A stretch of DNA of 64,000 nucleotides from Neobacillus mesonae (GTDB taxonomy: Bacteria; Bacillota; Bacilli; Bacillales; Cytobacillaceae): NCBI RefSeq assembly GCF_001636315.1, contig NZ_KV440949.1, positions 3,218,973-3,282,972 on the forward strand, given 5' to 3'. The first letter of the stretch is position 1. Each line of letters begins with the position of its first letter. This document shows positions 8,380 to 16,968 of this stretch, in pieces. The translations under genes were made by a program, and so were the position numbers. A model generated the notes under the pieces. That model made no database searches and was not told the origin of the DNA. It saw nothing but the letters and a program-made list of their open reading frames with translations.

Positions 8380-9867
8380 ATGTTAGCCCAAAGGAAACAT
8401 GAAATTTACCAGCAGCCAGAGGAACAAGATAATGGACCAAAATTAAAACGCGATTTAAAATCACGTCATTTAACGATGATTTCAATTGGAGGAGCTATTG
8501 GCACAGGGCTGTTTCTTAGCAGCGGTGCAGCGATTAATACAGCCGGACCCGGTGGTGCCTTGCTTGCTTATGCGTTTGTCGGAGCGATGGTCTTCTTTGT
8601 TATGACGAGTTTAGGAGAAATGGCTGCGTTTATGCCTGTAAGCGGTTCATTTAGTACATACGGATCGAAATTTGTTGATCCTGCTTTTGGCTTCGCAATT
8701 GGCTGGACGTATTGGTTTAACTGGGCCATGACGATTGCGGCGGAGTTAGCGGCCTCGACGATGATCATGAAGTTTTGGTTTCCAAACAGCCCATCATGGG
8801 TATGGAGCGGATCGTTCTTGGCATTAATTTTTCTGTTAAACTATTTATCTGTAAAAGGATACGGTGAAGGGGAATATATTCTTTCTTTTATCAAAGTCTC
8901 TGCCATTGTGCTCTTTATCATCGTTGGCGTACTGATGATTTTCGGTATTATGGGCGGCGAGGCAGTAGGCTTTAAAAACTTTACAGTCGGCGATGCGCCA
9001 TTTTCAGGCGGTATATTAGGTACTTTTGTTGTCTTTATAGCAGCCGGATTTTCCTTCCAAGGGACAGAAATTGTTGGTGTGACTGCAGGTGAAAGTGAGG
9101 ATCCTGCAAAAAATATCCCGAAGGCAGTTAAAAGTGTTTTCTGGAGGATTCTATTATTCTATATTTTTGCGATCTTTATTATTGGACTTCTTATTCCTTA
9201 TACAAATCCTAATTTACAAAATGATAGTGTTATTGTCAGCCCGTTTACCCTTATTTTTAAAAAGGCCGGGATTGCATTCGCTGCTTCACTCATGAATGCT
9301 ATTATTTTAACAGCTGTATTATCTGCAGGGAATTCGAGTCTTTATGCCTCAACCCGTATGCTATATTCAATGGCTAAAGCTGGGCAGGCACCGAGGATTT
9401 TTGAAAAACTTAACAGCCGCGGGGTGCCAGTTGCGGGCATGGTTTTAACTTGTGCGATTGGCGCACTTGCATTTTTAGCTTCTTTCTTCGGTGATGGGGT
9501 TGTCTATATTTGGTTAATGAATGCTATTGGGATTACTGGATTTATCTTTTGGCTTGGTATTTCCATCAGTCATTATCGTTTCCGAAAAGCCTATATTGCT
9601 CAAGGCCATTCTTTAGATCGTTTACCGTATAAGGCCAAATGGTTTCCGCTTGGACCTATCTTCGCTATTGCTTGCGGCGTAATCGTTATTTTAGCGCAAA
9701 ATTTCCAAGCATTTTTGGCGGATAAAATTGATTGGGGCAGTGTTGTAGCTGCGTACTTAGGAATTCCGCTCTTTCTATGTTTATGGTTTGGTTTTAAATT
9801 CTTTAGGAAAACAAAAGTGGTTAAACTTGAAGAAGTTGAATTTGAGTTTGATAAAAAATATGATTAA
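8380..9867 (+). CDS. Amino-acid permease (APC superfamily, AAT/LysP type)
   Basis: Integral membrane H+-coupled amino-acid carrier, 495 aa with about 12 hydrophobic segments. The N-terminus RDLKSRHLTMISIGGAIGTG is the signature of the AAT family (LysP/AroP/GabP); FQGTEIVGVTAGE and SAGNSSLYASTRMLY are conserved family blocks. Transcription is expected to be shut off by high c-di-AMP through the upstream riboswitch, linking amino-acid uptake to potassium/osmotic signalling. Start ATG 8380 follows AGGAAAGGA. Substrate not assignable by eye; lysine or another cationic/neutral amino acid is plausible. Ends at a bidirectional terminator shared with the thioesterase. Confidence 0.92.
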   Translation: MLAQRKHEIYQQPEEQDNGPKLKRDLKSRHLTMISIGGAIGTGLFLSSGAAINTAGPGGALLAYAFVGAMVFFVMTSLGEMAAFMPVSGSFSTYGSKFVDPAFGFAIGWTYWFNWAMTIAAELAASTMIMKFWFPNSPSWVWSGSFLALIFLLNYLSVKGYGEGEYILSFIKVSAIVLFIIVGVLMIFGIMGGEAVGFKNFTVGDAPFSGGILGTFVVFIAAGFSFQGTEIVGVTAGESEDPAKNIPKAVKSVFWRILLFYIFAIFIIGLLIPYTNPNLQNDSVIVSPFTLIFKKAGIAFAASLMNAIILTAVLSAGNSSLYASTRMLYSMAKAGQAPRIFEKLNSRGVPVAGMVLTCAIGALAFLASFFGDGVVYIWLMNAIGITGFIFWLGISISHYRFRKAYIAQGHSLDRLPYKAKWFPLGPIFAIACGVIVILAQNFQAFLADKIDWGSVVAAYLGIPLFLCLWFGFKFFRKTKVVKLEEVEFEFDKKYD

Positions 9868-9872
9868 TAAAT

Positions 9873-9916
9873 ATAGCAAGGGATAGCCGCACACACATGC
9901 AGCTATCCCTTGCTAT
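9873..9916. terminator. Bidirectional terminator
   Basis: Perfect 15-bp stem ATAGCAAGGGATAGC / GCTATCCCTTGCTAT between the convergent permease and thioesterase genes. Confidence 0.85.
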
Positions 9917-9941
9917 TCTCTGCTAGTCCTTTTGTATCTGT

Positions 9942-10334
9942 CTACTCGAATAATTCCCGTAATTCAGCAGGGACTTCACGGCTTTTTCTCGTCTCTGCGT
10001 CCATCGTTACACATGTTATCAGTGCATCAGCACATTTTTCACCATGTTGATTATAGATTTCCTGAAAAAGCACATAACTGCTTCGTCCCACCTTTTCCGG
10101 CCGGGTTTTGATCGAAAGCTGATCATTTTGTTTACATTCTTTACGATAGTTAATATTGATGTTTACTGTAACAGTTTGGATTCCCATCTCGAGAAATTTA
10201 TCATAAGGAAGCTTAGCATTTTCATACCAGTTTTCGCGCCCCCACTCGAGGTACTCCAAATATTTCGCATTGTTGACATGACCGTTTACATCAATTTCCG
10301 TAGAACGCACAACAATCTCTAATACATCCTCCAT
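9942..10334 (-). CDS. Hotdog-fold acyl-CoA thioesterase (4HBT/YbgC-like)
   Basis: Cytosolic thioesterase of 130 aa, a single hotdog domain. The segment EIDVNGHVNNAKYLEYLEWGRE is the 4HBT signature (Asp-x-x-Gly/Asn-His-x-Asn-Asn helix). VTVNININYRKE and SSYVLFQEIYN are the central beta strands. ATG 10334 is chosen over the in-frame ATG 10352 because an AAGGTG site lies just upstream of it and none precedes 10352. Likely hydrolyses short- or medium-chain acyl-CoA; the substrate is unknown. Monocistronic. Confidence 0.88.
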   Translation of the reverse strand: MEDVLEIVVRSTEIDVNGHVNNAKYLEYLEWGRENWYENAKLPYDKFLEMGIQTVTVNININYRKECKQNDQLSIKTRPEKVGRSSYVLFQEIYNQHGEKCADALITCVTMDAETRKSREVPAELRELFE

Positions 10335-10911
10335 TACCTTTTCACCTTCCATCGTAATTTATTTTAATAATATCCTATCATAATCAACACATTCTTAGGA
10401 CGGGTTTTAAAAGGAGAGGGGAAAATAATATTCCCTAAATTTTTTCTGGTATTTAACTAATGTATATAATGGCAGTATGTTTACTAATATTTACACGTGA
10501 CTTTGAAGTTATGCTTATACAACAACAAATGGGCCATATTGTGAAGTATAGACATATTGATACAGGGAAAATTAAATTAATGCTAAGCTCAACTTAAGCC
10601 CAAGATTATAATGAGTGGTTTTCTGATGAGTAGGTACAAATAACACAAACACTAATACATTTTTAATCTTAGGTTAATAGAAATATTTAGGGTGTCTTTT
10701 AATGAAGCTGCCTGTATAAACGGCAGCTTTATTACGTTAATGGCACCTATTACTATCGGAATTATTCGACGTAGTTGGCTAGTAAAATGTCGCCATTTGC
10801 TAGTTACGAGGCGACATTGAATAGGTAATATAATATTTGTCCCGTTAATTAGGTAGAACGCAATCACAACCAAAACTAGTGAATGTGTAGATCGCTAAAG
10901 GAGGACCCAAT
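10335..10911. other. Intergenic region without a supported gene
   Basis: 577 nt. Two hairpins stand out: AAGCTGCC / GGCAGCTT (about 10705-10732, followed by TTATT) and AATGTCGCC / GGCGACATT (10786-10818, 9-bp stem). An ATG frame of 42 codons (10469-10597) lacks a ribosome site and any recognisable homology. The region may be a decayed insertion boundary upstream of the GC-richer AraC gene. Confidence 0.5.
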
Positions 10912-11925
10912 ATGAAGTCTCATACTCGTATTAAAATCCCGGCAGGATTTTGGACAGGCATAGATCAATTAGGGATTGCCCCCCACGACGTGGTTCGAAA
11001 AGCACGACTGCCGCTCACCATTATTACTGACCCAGTTGTCACCACCGACCAATATTTCGCAATTTGGCAGGCTTATTCGGATCTCATTGACGACACTGCC
11101 GAAGGAATTATCAAGCTTACGACCGTCTTTGAAACAGCGCATTACCCACCCGCAGTCTTAGCGACTTACCATGCTCGTGACTACCGTGACGCTCTAAAAC
11201 GAATGGCACGGTACAAGCCGCTGTGTCCCCCTGAAAGCTTACGTATCACGGAGGGAAGTGAGTACTGTACCATTGAACTAGATTGGTTGTCTACCGAGCA
11301 GCCAGGTCCACCGATGCTGGTTGGAATCACTCTGGCATTTCTTTTGGAGCTTGGACGTCGAGGCACAGGTAAACCGTTGAAAGCGAGATTTGTCGAATTT
11401 TCTCACTCAATGGGAGACATACAGGCACTTGAAGCTTACTTCGGCTGCCATATCCGGATTGGTGCAAATTGTAACAGGTTGACGCTACATCGAGGAGATC
11501 TAGACCTCCCCTTTGTCTCGTACAACGAAGAGTTGCTGGAGATTCTGACTCCCGTATTGGACAAATCGTTAGATGAGCAGCAAAGCAGTCGCTCAATCAC
11601 CGAAATGGTTAAGTGGATCATGAAACGTAGCCTAGCAGGAGGGCGCCCTGACATACAGACTGTCGCAAGCGAGTTGGGGATGAGCAATCGTACCTTGCAG
11701 CGACGTCTTACTGACGAAGGTACGAGCTTCAAGCATCTTTTGACACAAGTCCGACATGAGTTGGCTCGAGAGTACTTGGCAGACCCCTCGTTCGATATTA
11801 AAGAAGTAGCCTTCATGATTGGATATGAAGACCAGAACTCGTTCTACCGCGCCTTCCGCATTTGGGAAGGTGATACTCCCTCAAATTGGCGTACTGAACA
11901 TTTAGATACAAACTCGACAAATTAA
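10912..11925 (+). CDS. AraC-family regulator with Arabinose_bd/OruR-type sensor domain
   Basis: 337 aa transcription factor. Residues about 15-205 resemble the 'Arabinose_bd' N-terminal domain found in OruR/ArgR-like AraC proteins. Residues about 235-330 form the double helix-turn-helix: PDIQTVASELGMSNRTLQRRL and DIKEVAFMIGYEDQNSFYRAF, the latter the AraC signature. Start ATG with AAAGGAGG 7-8 nt upstream. Codon choice is visibly richer in G and C than both neighbours (many GCC, ACC, CGT, CTG-type codons), and the family is commonest in Proteobacteria. Transfer is therefore likely. It may control the SDR gene just downstream, but nothing in the sequence proves this. Confidence 0.88.
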   Translation: MKSHTRIKIPAGFWTGIDQLGIAPHDVVRKARLPLTIITDPVVTTDQYFAIWQAYSDLIDDTAEGIIKLTTVFETAHYPPAVLATYHARDYRDALKRMARYKPLCPPESLRITEGSEYCTIELDWLSTEQPGPPMLVGITLAFLLELGRRGTGKPLKARFVEFSHSMGDIQALEAYFGCHIRIGANCNRLTLHRGDLDLPFVSYNEELLEILTPVLDKSLDEQQSSRSITEMVKWIMKRSLAGGRPDIQTVASELGMSNRTLQRRLTDEGTSFKHLLTQVRHELAREYLADPSFDIKEVAFMIGYEDQNSFYRAFRIWEGDTPSNWRTEHLDTNSTN

Positions 11926-12055
11926 CTTTGTCTTAAAAGGAAATTTTTTAACACGATATTAAAAAGATTAACCTAATAATTACCTTAAGGGGTAGGAGCG
12001 TTTTTATATTAACTTTTTATAATCATAAAAGGTAAATGAAATGGAGAAATGTATT

Positions 12056-12850
12056 ATGGATATGGGATTAAACAATAAAACAGCTTTAGTTACAGGATCA
12101 ACGAAAGGTATAGGTAAAGCAATTGCCATTGAACTTGCCAAAGAAGGTGTCAATGTACTAATTAATGGACGAAATTATGAAGAGGTAGAGCGAATTGTAA
12201 ATGAAATTAAATCGGATTTCCCGGCTACTTCTCCTCAAAATGCTACAGCTGATATTGTTGATATTCAACAAAGAGAAGCTTTATTTAAAAAATACCCCGC
12301 TATTGATATTTTAGTTAACAATATGGGTATTTATGAAATTATGCAATATGAGGACATTGACGATGAAGTATGGGAGAAATACTTCCGTACTAATGTTCTT
12401 GCTGCAAATGGATTATCTAAATTTTATTTACCTAAAATGTTAAAAAATGATTATGGTCGCATTATTTTTATTGCGAGTGAAGAAGCAATCATGCCTTCAG
12501 GACAAATGCCTCAGTATTGTATGACAAAATCAATGCTATTATCATTGTCAAAAAGCTTATCAAAAATAACAATAGGAACAGAAGTTACAGTCAATACGAT
12601 CATGCCAGGACCAACGCTATCTGAAAATGTTCATCAAATAATTGAGGGTATATATCCTAATGATGATATGACTTTTTCAGAAAAAGAGAAAGAATTTATG
12701 ACTACAAATCTACCTCACTCTGAAATACAACGATTTATCAAGCCGATTGAAATAGGTAGACTAACTACATTTGTGTGTAGTCCTTATGCATCCGCATTTA
12801 AAGGTTCTCCAATCCGTATGGATGGGGGAATGGTACCGACAATTTTTTAG
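12056..12850 (+). CDS. SDR-family oxidoreductase
   Basis: Short-chain dehydrogenase/reductase of 264 aa, NAD(P)H-dependent. The cofactor motif TGSTKGIG is close to the N-terminus, NNMG follows, and the catalytic Tyr/Lys are in YCMTK with the Ser (FIAS) 13 residues upstream. The C-terminal RMDGGMVPTIF closes the fold. ATG 12056 has GGAG 9 nt upstream; ATG 12041, preceded by AAAGG, is an alternative giving five more residues. Codons are very AT-rich, in sharp contrast to the preceding AraC gene, so the two were not acquired as one long-standing unit. Substrate unknown. Confidence 0.87.
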   Translation: MDMGLNNKTALVTGSTKGIGKAIAIELAKEGVNVLINGRNYEEVERIVNEIKSDFPATSPQNATADIVDIQQREALFKKYPAIDILVNNMGIYEIMQYEDIDDEVWEKYFRTNVLAANGLSKFYLPKMLKNDYGRIIFIASEEAIMPSGQMPQYCMTKSMLLSLSKSLSKITIGTEVTVNTIMPGPTLSENVHQIIEGIYPNDDMTFSEKEKEFMTTNLPHSEIQRFIKPIEIGRLTTFVCSPYASAFKGSPIRMDGGMVPTIF

Positions 12851-13197
12851 CACTTTTCTATTTCAAATATTGTATATAAGTTTAACAAATGTATAACAAT
12901 AGGATGCTCTAATACTATAGAATTGGAGTTTCCTATTTCCTTTCTTATTCCACAAAAAGGGTGCTTTTCTTCAATATCCCAAATAATAAATAAGCCGAAA
13001 AAAATACAAGTTTTCATTCATTATATGCATATTTTTACCTTTTTTACATTTAAAAAACTTATTGATATAAACAGCATTTTTTAATTATCAAATATAACTA
13101 AATACTTCTAAAGTAACTATTATTTAGAAATCAGAATTGTTAAACTACTAATAACATCATGGGTTGGCTTCAATTTAATCCTATAGGAGGGAAAAAA
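12851..13197. other. AT-rich intergenic stretch, nothing recognised
   Basis: 347 nt with no frame of credible length and no clear hairpin-plus-T terminator. The strong ribosome site of the following gene (AGGAGG at 13185-13190) closes the gap. Confidence 0.5.
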
Positions 13198-14043
13198 ATG
13201 AAGCACAATGAAAGTTTGATTCCGTTTCTAGTAGTTGAACAAGCAGAAAGGGGCAAATTACTGACTAAAGAACGGGAGGACGCAAAGGCGGCCTATTTGG
13301 AATTCAGCAAAAATCGCAGCTACTACGAGGAACAAAGAGATCTAGAAATTCAACAAACGTACTATGAAAATGCTGAATTTGAGAAAAACAGTATTCATCG
13401 TTTATTAGAAAAGACTCATAAGAATAAGCTTGGATACTCTCCGCATCGTTATGTTTACCCATGGGTGGATCTCCAGGAAAATGGGCAACTGAAAAGCTTA
13501 TATTCAGGGAAAGGAATGGATCCCCTTGCTGTGATTGAGGAGGATATTCGGATTCTTGAAAACATAGAAAGTGGGAACATTACTAGTTTAACAGAGGAAA
13601 TGACCTTTAATTGTGAGCATGTGGTACCTCAGTCATGGTTTCATAAACAAGAGCCAATGAGGGGAGACCTGCATCATTTATTTTCCTGTGATCCCGTATG
13701 CAACAGCCGCCGCGGAAACAGCCCTTATACTGACTTTGTTGATTATGTTCCGGAAAAGCTGGCTTTAGGAATCCAGGAAGGCTGTGGAAAAGCAGATGAA
13801 GGAAAATTTGAGCCTGAGTACGGAAAGGGAATTGTTGCAAGGGCCACATTTTATTTTTTAACCCGGTACCAAGGAGCAATCAATACTAATCAAGTGAATC
13901 TGCAGGTTCTACTAGATTGGCATAAGCATTTTCCAGTTTCTCTTTATGAAAAACACCGCAACCTGGCCATCTATGATTTACAAGGGAATCGGAATCCGTT
14001 TATTGATTTTCCGGAAATGGCTGAGAATTTGTTATGTGAATAA
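13198..14043 (+). CDS. Endonuclease I-family (His-Me finger) nuclease without signal peptide
   Basis: 281 aa. The core motif FNCEHVVPQSWF (H141) with downstream GDLHHLFSCDP and NSRRGNSPY matches the Endonuclease_1 family (Vibrio Dns/E. coli EndA; Bacillus Bsn), which cleaves DNA/RNA non-specifically with a ββα-metal site. ATG 13198 is set by AGGAGG with 7-nt spacing; the longer frame from 13159 has no site. Unlike secreted homologues, the N-terminus (MKHNESLIPFLVVEQAERGK) has no export signal, and residues 20-75 form a charged, probably helical segment. A cytosolic or otherwise released enzyme is therefore implied. Monocistronic; the terminator is shared with the next convergent cluster. Confidence 0.85.
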   Translation: MKHNESLIPFLVVEQAERGKLLTKEREDAKAAYLEFSKNRSYYEEQRDLEIQQTYYENAEFEKNSIHRLLEKTHKNKLGYSPHRYVYPWVDLQENGQLKSLYSGKGMDPLAVIEEDIRILENIESGNITSLTEEMTFNCEHVVPQSWFHKQEPMRGDLHHLFSCDPVCNSRRGNSPYTDFVDYVPEKLALGIQEGCGKADEGKFEPEYGKGIVARATFYFLTRYQGAINTNQVNLQVLLDWHKHFPVSLYEKHRNLAIYDLQGNRNPFIDFPEMAENLLCE

Positions 14044-14093
14044 GAAGATTTTGGCGTAAAAATTTTTTCGCGGTTTTTTAAATAGTTACTCAA

Positions 14094-14131
14094 ATGAAAC
14101 AGCAGCACTTAATTTAGTGCTGCTGTTTCAT
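14094..14131. terminator. Bidirectional terminator
   Basis: Perfect 16-bp stem ATGAAACAGCAGCACT / AGTGCTGCTGTTTCAT separating the convergent nuclease gene and the small-protein cluster. Confidence 0.85.
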
Positions 14132-14287
14132 TTATGCATTTTGTTTTTTTCTATTCGCTGTAATACTCCCATTAGTCTTGAGAGTGCTTAGATGAGCAAT
14201 CCGATTACCTTTTGTCCCTTTAACTATAGCTCCGTTTCGTTTGATGGTGGAGGAACCAATGGTGTGTGGTTTCACTGTACTCGCCAT
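14132..14287 (-). CDS. Small basic hypothetical protein (51 aa)
   Basis: Too short for most gene finders. It reads MASTVKPHTIGSSTIKRNGA, continues with Lys/Thr/Asn-rich sequence and ends RKKQNA. It begins 12 nt after the stop of the upstream membrane-protein gene and has AGGAGA 9-10 nt before its ATG, so it is probably cotranscribed and translated. Strongly basic with no hydrophobic segment. Function unknown. Confidence 0.6.
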   Translation of the reverse strand: MASTVKPHTIGSSTIKRNGAIVKGTKGNRIAHLSTLKTNGSITANRKKQNA

Positions 14288-14299
14288 AAAAGCCGTCTC

Positions 14300-15139
14300 C
14301 TAATTACCCGCATTCTTTTTCCTTTTGAATTGTCTCAAAAATCGGTTATTCGTTCCTAATAAGATTATTTTCGAGGTGTAGTAGGTAAATTCCTTTAAGT
14401 TTTCATTTGTAAATATGTTATCTTTGTGAATAAATACGGCTAGTCCTAATTTTAATTGCCCGTAATTGCGAACCGAAATGAACTGTCTAATAGGACTTTC
14501 ACTTAATTCCATTCTACTGTTGACAGCAGATTCTTGAACCCGCACATAAGGCATATCTAGTGCAGAGTTTATTAATTTAGCAACACTTTCGAGATCTGTT
14601 GGCGTTTTTAAATAAACTAATTCTATATCGTTGTTTTTACCTGCAAAGTACCAAACAAATTCAATTTGACGTTCAGGAAGACCAAATATTCTTTTGATTT
14701 CTGTGTGTTTACTCATCATGAATATCGTGACTTTTTCGTCAATTATTCTAAGTGCAGATTGTTGATCGAATGCTGTTAATACATCTCCTAACTTGTCTTC
14801 AAGATCTAAGTATGAATCGAAATCATCAGCCTTACCTGAAAGAAGTGCAGGAGTTTTTTTCATGATTACATTTTTAATTATTAATACAGCATTTACCAAA
14901 CCCACAAGGAATAAACCGTAAGTCAAGATTAAAAGGATAAATTGCAATGCTTGTAATAAAGGACTTTTCTCTTCGTGGTATTTAAAAAAATCAGCAGTAA
15001 TAAAATTGGACAGCTTTTTATGGAGATCTTTTAGTAGGTCGGAGTCATTGGTGATTAAATAAATGGAAAATAAAGATATGATTAAAAATAAAATGAAGCC
15101 TGGCACGCCAAATTGTTTAAATCTCTCTTTCCAAGCCAA
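14300..15139 (-). CDS. Membrane-anchored protein of unknown function (279 aa)
   Basis: Two strongly hydrophobic segments near the N-terminus (GVPGFILFLIISLFSIYLI, about 13-32, and an LLQALQFILL-type helix, about 62-90) separated by a Lys-rich 30-aa loop. A soluble C-terminal domain of about 185 aa with alternating charged strands follows (FVWYFAGKNNDIELVYLK, ISVRNYGQLKLGLAVF) and ends in a basic tail FKRKKNAGN. No catalytic motif recognised. Start is a TTG after AAGGGGGG. Middle gene of a likely three-gene operon with small proteins on both sides. Confidence 0.65.
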   Translation of the reverse strand: MAWKERFKQFGVPGFILFLIISLFSIYLITNDSDLLKDLHKKLSNFITADFFKYHEEKSPLLQALQFILLILTYGLFLVGLVNAVLIIKNVIMKKTPALLSGKADDFDSYLDLEDKLGDVLTAFDQQSALRIIDEKVTIFMMSKHTEIKRIFGLPERQIEFVWYFAGKNNDIELVYLKTPTDLESVAKLINSALDMPYVRVQESAVNSRMELSESPIRQFISVRNYGQLKLGLAVFIHKDNIFTNENLKEFTYYTSKIILLGTNNRFLRQFKRKKNAGN

Positions 15140-15215
15140 ATAAGCACCGCCCCCCTTATTTGGCTTAATTTTACAAAAGTAATGGTATATTTACAAGGTG
15201 TTGAAGAGTAATTGG

Positions 15216-15362
15216 TTAGTATTTACCAGGAAGAATAGGTCGAGCTCTTTGTAAAGTAGTACAGAATACCTTGGTCCCATTTTTAAGGGCTTTTTCCCTT
15301 TCGTTAGATATTGTAACTTGTATGTTAATGTCCAAAAGATTTTTAATCTTGGAGCGAATCAT
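15216..15362 (-). CDS. Small hypothetical protein (48 aa)
   Basis: MIRSKIKNLLDINIQVTISN begins the protein, followed by a charged helix (EREKALKNGTK) and ending ILPGKY. ATG 15362 is chosen because AAAGGAG lies 8 nt upstream, while the frame's earlier ATG (15401) has none. First gene of the cluster 15362-14132. Function unknown. Confidence 0.5.
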   Translation of the reverse strand: MIRSKIKNLLDINIQVTISNEREKALKNGTKVFCTTLQRARPILPGKY

Positions 15363-15481
15363 CAAAACATCTCCTTTCCCAATGGCTATATTATTTATCA
15401 TTTACCCCGGATAGAACATATTATGTGTAAAAGGTAAATATTGCATTTAGGTGGCCAAGTTACCAGGAGGCAACAAAGGAA

Positions 15482-15521
15482 TCAGACCCCCGATTATTAA
15501 TGCAGCGGGGGTCTGACCTTT
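15482..15521. terminator. Strong hairpin, possible terminator or dispersed repeat
   Basis: TCAGACCCCCG / CGGGGGTCTGA stem (11 bp) with T-run on the plus side. It lies between the small-protein cluster and the 3' end of hemY. The GGTCAGACCCC-type core may belong to the same class of dispersed palindromes seen elsewhere in the window. Confidence 0.6.
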
Positions 15522-15576
15522 TTCAAATCCCATAAATTAATGATCTCTGTTATCTTTATTAAAATGCAAGGAAGCA

Positions 15577-16968
15577 TTAAAATAATTCTACAATCTTCCT
15601 TGCAGATTCTATTCCGTTTTCGATACAATCGGGGATCCCAACCCCATAATAGGAACAGCCAGCAAGGATGATTCCCGGGTAGTCTGCTGCCATTTTGCCT
15701 TCAAGAGCCTCGACACTTTTGGGATGACTGATTAAATAATTCGGCATTTGACCGGTCCAATTCGTGATTTCACTGGCAACCGGCTGGGCACTAATGCCAA
15801 GGGATTTGTAAATGTCTTTAAGTGCTGTCTCAAGCAGATTTTCCTTACTCATTTCCTTTAATGAAGCAAAAGCTGGATGACTGCTCTTATAAAATAACCG
15901 AACAAGCAGGTTCCCGGATGTTGAGGTATGCTCCCATTTCCGGCTTGTCCAGGTACAGGCATTGCAGGACAATTCATCAGTTTTCGCGGTAATAAAACCC
16001 GTTCCGTCTGCAGGAAGTATGGTGTCAGGCACCTCAAAGCCGAGATACACACTGATCAGTGAACTGTTTTTCAGGTTGGAAAATTCACTTCGTAGTTCAG
16101 GGTCATCGATTAAGCCTTCTGCGGCTGTGTGCGGAATGCTAAGCATGACATAATCTGCTTCGATGATTTCCTGATTGTTTAGAATCAAATGATAACGACT
16201 GCCAGCTTTATCGATTTTATCAACCTTTGTATTTTTGAAAATTTCTGTTTCGCCAAGCTTGGTCGCATACGCGTCAATCAATGAGTCTAAGCCATTTTTG
16301 AAGGAAAGAAACTTCCTTTCCCCACCTTTGAATTTCTCCTTATTGGCTTCAAATCCTTTTATAATACTTCCGTATGTTTCTTTATAATCAATCAAATACG
16401 GAAGGGTAGAGGCGATGGTTAAGTCGCTGAGTTTCCCCGAATAGACCCCAGAAAGAACTGGAGCAATTTGTTTCTCAACTAATTCCGTTCCAAGAAAATG
16501 CTCAAGAAAGGCACCAACTGAATCGTTTTTGGTGAACGTTTCATTTTTTGTATAAAAATCCTTTAGCGCTTCCACTTTTCCTTCTGCAGAAACAAGCGTA
16601 CTTTTTGCCAGTGATTCAATGTTTGTGGGAATTCCGAAAACCGTCTCATCAGGAATCGGCTTCAATTCTCCATCGCTATATATAAAGGAACGTCCTGTCG
16701 TATTGTAGACAACCTCGTTCTCCAAGCCAAGTTCTTCGATTACAGACATTGTCTCCATTTTTCGGGCGACAATGGAATCCGCACCCGCTTCCATCACAAA
16801 GTCATCTTGTTTGACGGTACAGATTTTTCCGCCAAGCTGTTCGGATGCTTCTAATAGAATCAGCCTGACATCCGTTTTATTTGTTATTTTCCACTTTTTA
16901 AATTCATACATGGCCGATAGCCCAGTAATACCGCCACCAATTATAACGACTGTTTTCACTTTTGCCAC
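15577..16968 (-). CDS. hemY: Coproporphyrinogen III / protoporphyrinogen oxidase HemY (CgoX)
   Basis: FAD-dependent oxidase of haem synthesis, 463 aa, cytosolic face of the membrane. The dinucleotide motif VVIIGGGITGLSA is at residues 7-19, with LLEASEQLGGKI after it. The C-terminal ILAGCSYYGVGIPDCIENG block is the family FAD/substrate closing segment. In Bacillus hemY usually follows hemE-hemH; here it is alone, so it may be a second or relocated copy. Start GTG 16968 has GGAG upstream; a GTG three codons later is also possible. It contains one copy of the 13-bp palindrome GGTGTCAGGCACC (16021-16033) in its coding sequence. Confidence 0.92.
   Translation of the reverse strand: MAKVKTVVIIGGGITGLSAMYEFKKWKITNKTDVRLILLEASEQLGGKICTVKQDDFVMEAGADSIVARKMETMSVIEELGLENEVVYNTTGRSFIYSDGELKPIPDETVFGIPTNIESLAKSTLVSAEGKVEALKDFYTKNETFTKNDSVGAFLEHFLGTELVEKQIAPVLSGVYSGKLSDLTIASTLPYLIDYKETYGSIIKGFEANKEKFKGGERKFLSFKNGLDSLIDAYATKLGETEIFKNTKVDKIDKAGSRYHLILNNQEIIEADYVMLSIPHTAAEGLIDDPELRSEFSNLKNSSLISVYLGFEVPDTILPADGTGFITAKTDELSCNACTWTSRKWEHTSTSGNLLVRLFYKSSHPAFASLKEMSKENLLETALKDIYKSLGISAQPVASEITNWTGQMPNYLISHPKSVEALEGKMAADYPGIILAGCSYYGVGIPDCIENGIESARKIVELF
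16021..16033. repeat. GGTGTCAGGCACC palindrome inside hemY
   Basis: One of three identical 13-mers in the window, all in genes. Read on the coding (minus) strand it encodes V-P-D-T. Confidence 0.7.

Noticed and set aside
10469-10597. 42-codon frame in the gap before the AraC gene
   Set aside because: No Shine-Dalgarno site and no recognisable features; treated as chance.
15482-15521. A riboswitch or tRNA-like structure
   Set aside because: Only a single G/C-rich hairpin with T-run is present; terminator or dispersed repeat is sufficient.
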